Shown here piece after piece: positions 34,876-43,800 of a stretch of 64,000 bases of DNA. Numbering within the stretch: the stretch's first letter is position 1; each line of letters begins with the position of its first letter. The notes under the pieces were generated by a model. The model was not told the DNA's origin. It searched no databases and saw only the letters and a program-made list of their open reading frames with translations. Position numbers and translations under genes: made by a program. This DNA comes from Strongylocentrotus purpuratus (lineage: Eukaryota > Echinodermata > Echinoidea > Camarodonta > Strongylocentrotidae), in contig NW_022145601.1 of NCBI RefSeq assembly GCF_000002235.5, forward strand, positions 8,009,660 to 8,073,659, written 5' to 3'.

Positions 34876-37800
34876 TTGCTGATGATGTTGCTGATGATGT
34901 TGCTGATGATGATGACGACGACGATTCATTATTGAAGGAAAAAATATTATCTAAAAATCCTAATGGTTGAGAGCAACCAGTGGCATGATTAGCCTGCCAT
35001 ATTTAAGTCCAACTTAAAGTTGATCTTAGTTTAGTGAAACACCCCCTAGGACTGTTAATGGCAGCCATAAAAATAAATTGATGCAAATGATATTGCGCCA
35101 TCACTTTGCGCAAGATGGTGCAATACCCTCTTTTTTAACGTTAGCAAGGGTTAGGACCCATCGTACCTGGGTATATTCTATTGTGCAGTAGGAATGTTTG
35201 GATAAGGAGAACGATATGCAACTTTTGTGAACTTTGAAATGGGACACAAGCCTTAAAGTATCCACAATGGTACTTATCTATTGGGAATATAATTTTGTCA
35301 GGATTTCTGTATAATATACTATGAAGATTATCTGTTGAACGGATCAAAACATGCTGTTAGACCTTTGAAATACTACAACAAAAACAGCCTCAGGAACTGT
35401 TAGGATGACTTTTGAAATTCTTATTCATTTTCAGGCAACAAGAGATACAACGTCAGCAAGAAACCTTGCAGAGGTTGCAGCAGCAGCAACAGGCCCAGCA
35501 ACAAGCACAACAACAGGCTCAACAACAACAGCAGCAGCAGCAACAACAACAACAGCAGCAACCCCAACCACCCGCTGTAAGTAATTTTTACAAGTTGAAC
35601 CAAGATCATTATTTTTATTTTGCATCTGACATGAAATTCCTATGGATAATGTCTTGATATGCTTTGCACTTTGTTAGATTAGACATATATTTTAAATCCC
35701 CATAATGGATTGTATAATTAGTCCTTGTTGTGTGATACAGTCAAACCTGCCTTAGTGGCCATCTCTCTATATAGGCCACCCGTCTTTAATGGTCACCCGT
35801 ATTGTTTCCTGCTAAGCAGAAATATGTCGTAGGACCTGTCTAGAAAGGCCACCTGTCTGCAGTGGCCAGTTTTCCTTGGGTGACCTTTATACGCAGGTTT
35901 GACTGTATTTAAGAAGTAGGGTATGGTATTTAAAAAGTAAGGTATAACACAGTTCCATATTATGTTGACACATTGTTAATGTTTAACTACGTTTTTTGAT
36001 AATCTTTTATTGTGCTTATTCCAATAATTTGTCAATATTTATCTACATACAATGTATGGTGATGATTCATAGGTAGGTAAATATTGACAAATTATAGTGT
36101 GATCATAACAAAATTAATAAAAATCTGCAATTCGGCCTACAAGCTAGGGTTAATCTTTATCAAAACAAAGAGAGATAAGTATTTGTGATAACTATCTCTG
36201 TTGCAGTTGCCAAGCAGTGCCATGTGGGCCCAGCGTAATGCTACAACTTCCAGCAGTGGACCAACTCTACAACAGATACAGCTAATGCAAAAACAGCAGG
36301 AAGAAATCGAAAGAAATGAGGTTCGTTATTTTGTTTAAGAAAATGAATGCCTCCAGTGCCAGTAGGGTTTCAAACAATTTTCATAGCTAAACTTTTACGA
36401 GGCGTACATGGGGCTGTGATTTCAGATATTTTACGTGTGGACTCCTTCTACAATGTGTTTACTTGTGACTGTTTTGGGAACATAGTTAACCCTAAAGGGG
36501 TAGGGGCAATATCCATCCCTGAAACGCGTGCCTAGAAACGTTACAGGATAATCTTTACACAAGATATCAAAACTTTATCGCTAAGAATCTCACACGTCAT
36601 TTGCTACCAAATTGATAACATTTCAAGCATCATGTCAACATAATTGAACATTGCCCCATGTGTAAAGTACACAATGCAAAATTGTCAATTTGCGGATATG
36701 TGAATAGTTGATTAGTGATCATTTGCAAAACATTTGAGATAATGATATGAAACTCCATGGACTCGTCTTGATGAGAAACTCTGGCTGTATGCCAAGTTAA
36801 AGAATTTATCGTCACTCCACGGCTTGAGATCGCCTTAGACTAAAGGACAGGGCCTTGTATCCTCCAGAAAAGGCCCTATTTAAAGCTTGTCTGTACTAGT
36901 TTGGCCAGGAGGGATTAGACCACCCTGCAAGGTCACTGGCAGGAGGCTTTCTCATCAACTCAGCTCTCAATTAACATAAGAAAAAGAGTATCTTGGGGGA
37001 CCAACAGGCATCGATTGGGCATTGATTTCTATACAGCGGGAGCAAGTAGCTACAAGAAGTGCAGTGGGGCTTTAAATCGAATTATTATCATTATTATTAT
37101 TATTATTATTATTACAGAGACAGAAGAAGCTACAAGCACAGATGCTGCAGCAGAAGCAACAGCAACAGAATGCTCAGAGCAGACAAGCTGGATGGGGCGC
37201 TACCAACTCCAGGTAAATGATTTCCTCTCATTGACTCCAGCGATATCATTTTCAGAGTCTGGCCTGTTTTCAGGATCTACCTCTGGTTTAAAAGTTAAAG
37301 TCAAGTCCTGGGACCCGTTTCACAAAGCCTTTTTTCAACGACAAATGACAAAAATCAGTGACAAATCTGCTGATAACCAATCAGAAGCACGGATTTCAGT
37401 AGCTTATAACAAAGACTGTCATTTGTCACTGATGACAAGTTTTGTGAAATGAACCCCTTGTCATGTGCTTGGAATGTGAAAGAAACTGTCACTGTCTCAA
37501 ATTTATTTGTTAACAGTTGATGCTGTAGAACTTACTAATGACTGTATATTGTAAAATATGGGAATCATGAAAGTCTAACAAATTGACACACGCTTGTTGA
37601 ATATCACATGCAGGTAAGAGCGCTGTGCATAGATAGGGTGTATAGACTCTTCAAAACTTGGTCCAAATGTCAAAACTCGTCTCTAATCCAATTTGAAGTA
37701 TGAGAGCATGTCAAGATTAATCTTTTGTTCAAGTGGCATTGCTTGTAAATTATTCTTCCAGAAAAGATCAACATGAATTACAAATAGAAAACTAACAAAT

Positions 37801-40800
37801 GGTTAAAGGCATCGTTTAACAATGTTAAATCTGAGATGCACGTCCCTTCGTGTTATCAGCGTCAATGATATGGTGTTATATTGAAGCCCTAAAATAAATT
37901 GCGCTTCAAAATGATCAAGAAGTGCCTCAAAAAAGTAAAAGTCTTTGAGTGACCGGTTTTACCACACTCGTTTTTCTCACTAGACTGTAGTGTTACGAAA
38001 AACGTTTGGCAAACGAAAAATTTAATTTTGATTTTCGTTAATAAATATCTTGACAATCAGACAGGCGATCGGCTTGTAAAAGTCATGGGATTCCTGACTG
38101 ATCTAAAGGTTCATAATTATCATTTCAGCATGAGCTAAATCAGGGATTTTTAAAAGGAATCTTGAGACAAAAGTTACCTTTAATCGTTATACAAATCGTT
38201 ATACAAATGGTTATCAGAACATCGTTATCAGAGCTCAATGTTTAAGAGCAATCCAGCTTGTGAAAAGTATTGGGACGACATTCAAGATTCAAGATTCAAG
38301 ATAATTTATTGTCTGATTTAAAAAATACAGAAACTTGTCCTCCACTGGTGAGTGACATACATATAGACATACAAGCAACATAAACAATATGTAAATACAT
38401 TCAAGGATACAAAGAAAATATGAGAGTAATATTTGACATCTAAAACATAAGAGGAGGCGCTATGGCTCAGTGGTAGAGCAGTGGTCTCGTAACTGGGAGG
38501 GTCCCGGGTTCGAAACCAAGGTAATGCGCTAGTGCCCTTCGATAAGGCATTAATTCTCATTACCAGGTCCCTCGAAATGGACCCAAAGCCGTTGGTCCCC
38601 TGATTGCTTGCTTACAATATCAGTCGGGTAAAACAAACAATGAAACAAAAAGAGAAAAAAATGAGAAAGCTCACGAATTCTTGTACTACGCCACCAGTAC
38701 ACTACCATCTTTTAATTTCTTAGGAATGAACTAGCTCTATGTCATATTTTTTCATTTCAAGTTTTCAAGTTTCAAGTTTACTTATTTCACTTTATCAAAG
38801 ATAACATAATTGAACATAATGAACAATGGTAATTATTACAACTAAACATACAATATAGAACACATAATGTACATGATAATAGTTATAACAGAGAATACAA
38901 TCATATAAATCAATCAATAAAGTGGGGCATCTACTAAAAAGCAAAGCTTGTATTGTGTAGGTCCCTGTTCATAGGTTTATATATAAATTAGGGTATCTGA
39001 ATTAACATATTTACAAAAGCATATGATTACACAAGGGTTATCTTTAAGTGACACATTTTACTATACATATCATGAACAATTGGAAAAAAAAGGAAGAGTT
39101 CTGTGCTTTCCTCTCCTATTTGACTGATATAGCTCCTTGAAGGTGATATAAAACCTAAGTCTAAGAGTCAAGTTAAAATTTAGAGTTAGGGGGGAAGTTT
39201 CCTTTCTTTGTTTTATTCATATACTTATACACATTTTTATATTTTGTGTGATGGGGTTTGCCATTGATAAGGCTGTGGCCTTTACAAATCCCACCATTTT
39301 TGAATTTATTTCTGTTATATACTTATTTTCTCTTTCAATGTATAATGTTATTGTCATTGTTCTATTTATTCAAATGTGAAAATAAAATGAATTGAATTGA
39401 ATCAATATTTTGTGATACCTCCTCTTCCTGTAGTAGCAGTAGCAGCAGCATGAACCAGTCAACCAAGTCTCTACGTGAGATTCAAGAAGAGCAAGCAAGG
39501 CAACAGATGGAGAGAGGGAAGGCCAAGCAGACTGAACAGAGCAAGGTTGGTATCCTTAGGACCCTGCCTGCCTGCCCACCCACAAGCATTTCGCTTTTAA
39601 TGCCCTACTGTACTACTTGTAGCTACTTGTTCCCTCTATATAGAAAACAATGCCTAATCGGTGATCATTGGTCCCCCATGATCCTCTTTTTCTTATGGTT
39701 TTTGAGAGCCGAGTTGATGAGATAACCACCTGTCCAGTGACCTTGCAGGGTGGTCTAATCCCTCCTATAAACTAGTATAGATGGCCTTTAAAGGCATCTT
39801 TAACAATGTTAAATCTGAGATGCATGGCCCTACGTGTTATCAGTGTTTATGATATGGTGTAATATTGAACCCCTAGAAGAATTTCGCCTCAAAATGATCA
39901 TGAAGTGCCTCAAAAAAATAGAAATCTTTGAGTGACCGGTTTTACCATACTCATTTGCCCAATAGACTGTAGTGTTATAAAAACACTCATAAATATCTTG
40001 ATAATCAGACAGGCGAATCTGCTTAAGATTTGAAAATGGCTCTGATATAATATAATGCAACAACAACTTTCTGATTACTTTTCAGGGAATGACTTTTTCT
40101 TCTGCTGCCGTGTGGGGCAGCGGTGGGGCAAATACCTCCCTCGCTTGGTCCGGAGACCATGCTAGTAGTGGTGGTGGTGGTGGTGGTGGTAGTAGCAGCA
40201 CCAGTAGCGTTTGGGGTGATCAACCAAGGACTGTATCATCATCCTCAGCCAACATGGGCTTCTGGGATGAGTGTGCTAGAGATAATGTCAGAGATACGGT
40301 CAGCAAACCCAAGTGAGTACATGTAGTCCCATTCACTTGTTTTGGTGATATCTTTGGTTCCCAATTGAGTAGTCCCATTCACATGTTTTGGTGGTATCAT
40401 TGGTTCCCAAGTGAGTAGTCCCATTCACTTGTTTTGGTGATATCATTGGTTTTCCCGAATTCCCTGCATTTGTTGTGTGTGTCTATGCAATTTTATGAGA
40501 GATTATTAATGTAACTGCTCTATTTACTGTTTAATATACCTGGCTTATTAGGTTTCTTATTCCATTTTGTCTTGCACCAAGCATGTCATCTTCTCAACAC
40601 TAAAATTACTTAGTATTTTTGATGTTGGCTGTATAGGGGAATAATTATCTCATTTACTTCGTGATCTTGATGGCTATACTTCTTTCCCCTTGCTGCAAGT
40701 GGCTTGAGAAGGTGGTAACCCTAACCTCACTTTGTACTTTATTATTTATAGTTCATACATGTATCTGCATACATGACAGGTAAATGTACATTGTACATGT

Positions 40801-43800
40801 ACATAAACCGTCATAGGACACTGTTACTACCAGCATTTATTTTCATTATATATTTGTGCATACCGTGACCAAATTAATAACTTTTTGATCTCCTTATCTA
40901 ACTGCAAGATATTTATCTTTTTGTTGACAGCAATTCCAATTTCCCATCTTTGCGGAGTGCGGCAACAAATGTGAACCCCATTGCTGCACCCCCTGCCAGG
41001 AACCCCACCCCTGTCAACAGCAACAAGGCCAGGACAAAGGAAGAGGTAAGGGGAATACCCTAAGACATTACTCCAAGGGAAATACCCTAAAGCAGCTTTC
41101 CAGTAGATTTAGATTTACTTTCACATTGTTGTTCATTTTTTTGTGTATTTCCATGCGCCCCGAACACATTAGTCATGTGGAGTTCGTGCATTACAAATAC
41201 TCATTATTATCATCATTATTATTATCATCATTATTATTATTAAAGGGAATGGCCTTGGGGGAATACCCCAGGAGAGGAAAGGGGAGTGGTTGTATGACAC
41301 GTGCTCCTATACGACAATTGCTCCTATACGACAATTGCTCCATGATCAGTTTCATAATTATCAGAAATCCTAACTTTCACCCTGGACCAATCAGTAACCT
41401 AACCTTAAGGCTCGTTCAGATTTGAAACTGCTTCAAGTAGGGGGAAAAAAAAGGCTAAGATTTTTTTGTTGACTTCTAAATAATGGCAACTGCACGCAAC
41501 GAAGGTCCTGCACCTCTTTATTGAACTTTGTGTCATAAGATACATAACTGTGACTCCCATCACACTTAACATCATCATCAGAACGAGGCCCAACCCTGAT
41601 CCTGACCTAAAACCCTAACCCTAACCCTAACCCTAACCCTAACCCTAACTCTAACCCTATCATATCATTGATGAAATAAAGCCCGGAGCAATTATTGCTG
41701 GAGCGTACATGAGAGCATAATAATACTATTAATAGGCATTCTATAGCGCCGTCTATCTAGAGAATAATTTTTTCCTTATATCTAATCATGAATATTCATT
41801 GCTTTATGCATAATTCTCAAATCTCGAACTCATTAATATTCAATTATTGCTGGAGCGTACATGAGAGCTCAAGTTGAAGAGAATGATTTTTTATTTTTCT
41901 CTGATCATGAATATTCATTGATTTTTGCATAATTCTCTATTCTCTAACTCATTAATATTCATTATGATGATCTATCTTCCAGGAGGCTGTGAGGAAGCTG
42001 TTTCAAAGCAACCCTCCTTCATCTGAGTTTGGTCAGTGGTGTGAGATGGAACTCAAGAGAATGAGACCACCTGTGGATGGTAAGTCATTCAGGATTTCCA
42101 TTCTGTCCTGTAAAGTATCCTACAAGCATCTCACATCGGCAATTGGGGGATGAACACAAAAGTCATGACAAAATCATGCATAGATATCTTTTTTATCTGT
42201 TTGTATTTATTCTCTCTCTTTGAGTTGATTTGATTTGTGTTATTGTCCACATAACTGGAATTTTTTTTTCCACATGGTTACAAGGGATATACAGTACAGA
42301 AAGCATAGGTCAATTGAACAAATTTTAAATTACGCATTGCTCGTTAATCACAGAGTAGATCATATTAATAATTTAAGCTTAATCTTTATATGTTTGTGTG
42401 TATTTTTCTTTCTTTCTTTCATTCATTCATTCATTTTATTTTTCTTCTTTCTTCCATACACAATCTTGTCTACTGTGCAGTTCCAACCTTTGTGTCATTC
42501 CTACAAGACATTGATTCTCCGTACGAGGTTCACGAATACGTCAAGATGTACCTGGGCGACACCCCGGAGAGCTCCAACTTTGCCCGGCAGTTCCTCGAAC
42601 GAAGGAGCAGGCAGCGAGACCAGCAACGCCAGCAGAAAGAAGTGGTAGGATTGACCTTTGAACTTCTAAACATTTTCATGTCTGTGTAGATGTTGACAGT
42701 TTCTAGAGACATCCCCAAGTACTACCATAGCCGAATACTAGTAACATTTAGGTGATTCAGTCAAATATGTCCTGCGTATCACAAGTCTTTATCCATTTAT
42801 TTCATCCTAAAATGAAAAATAAATTCCTTGATATTACCATTGACCAATGATTCAGTGTCGCCATGGTAACACCCGACAGATTTTTTAGTTATGGATGTTT
42901 TATAAAAGATAATAAGACTTGAGTTGTAAGGGTCTAAGGGACACGTTTCATGGAATCACCTAATGGAGATTCGATGCTAGATGTAATTAGGCAAGAGCTT
43001 ATGAAAAGTCCCCTCTCCATCCCTACAGAGCCTTGCTCATTGGATGATGCGTGTGGAAAGGAAGTATTAGTTTGCCCCTTGTCTTTTGCCGTTTTGCATT
43101 GTCTGCAACACATTGGGTTCTTTGGAGGGTGGATGGACAGTGCCTGTTGTCCATTTTCCTGTGCATGCTCTGGCCATAGCATTTTGGTTTTAAATCCCTA
43201 GCATGCCTATAACTATATTTTGTTTTGGGCAAAAGTTATTAAATATATCAAAGAAATTCATGAAATGCAATGTTTGAATTCAATTTCATCATATTATGTA
43301 AGAAAATTGGGATTTAACGACATATAGATATGGATTGCTTACAGGAAATCTGTGTTTTCCTTAACAAATCAGGAATTTGTAGTTGTTTCAGTCTATCATT
43401 TCTTTGGAAATCCACATACCCCAGTTTCTATTTTTGTTAAATAAACATCCCTCTGTCCTGTGTATGTGTGTGACTGTTCTGTATGTTTGTTTTTCTGTCT
43501 TGTGTCTTACTGCCTTAACCATTAGCTTTATATAAATTTGTATTAGATGACCTTGTTTCTTTGTCTAACGGGTATTCACCTGAAAATATACTCCCCCCCC
43601 TTTTCCTCCATCTATCTTTCTCTAAATTGCAATGATACTCACTCATTTAGTAATACTTTTGGGGAAGGACACCACAATTTTAACTTGTTTCAATAAATTT
43701 TACCTTTTTCGTTTGCATTCTAAGTGAAAGTGATGAATGAGGACTTTTTAAACACATGCCAATCATAGCTAGTTGAGAGACATAGTTACACCACTGTAAA

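Noticed and set aside
34468-34935. Long open frames encoding His- and Met-rich proteins on both strands
   Set aside because: They are the translation of the GATGAG/GAT microsatellite in an intron; no splice or start context.
38454-38526. tRNA gene
   Set aside because: A and B boxes are present but the anticodon stem does not pair, and a SINE body and A-rich tail follow.
42934-43201. Open frames in the last GIGYF intron as an extra exon
   Set aside because: Upstream and downstream exons already join in frame and no human counterpart exists.
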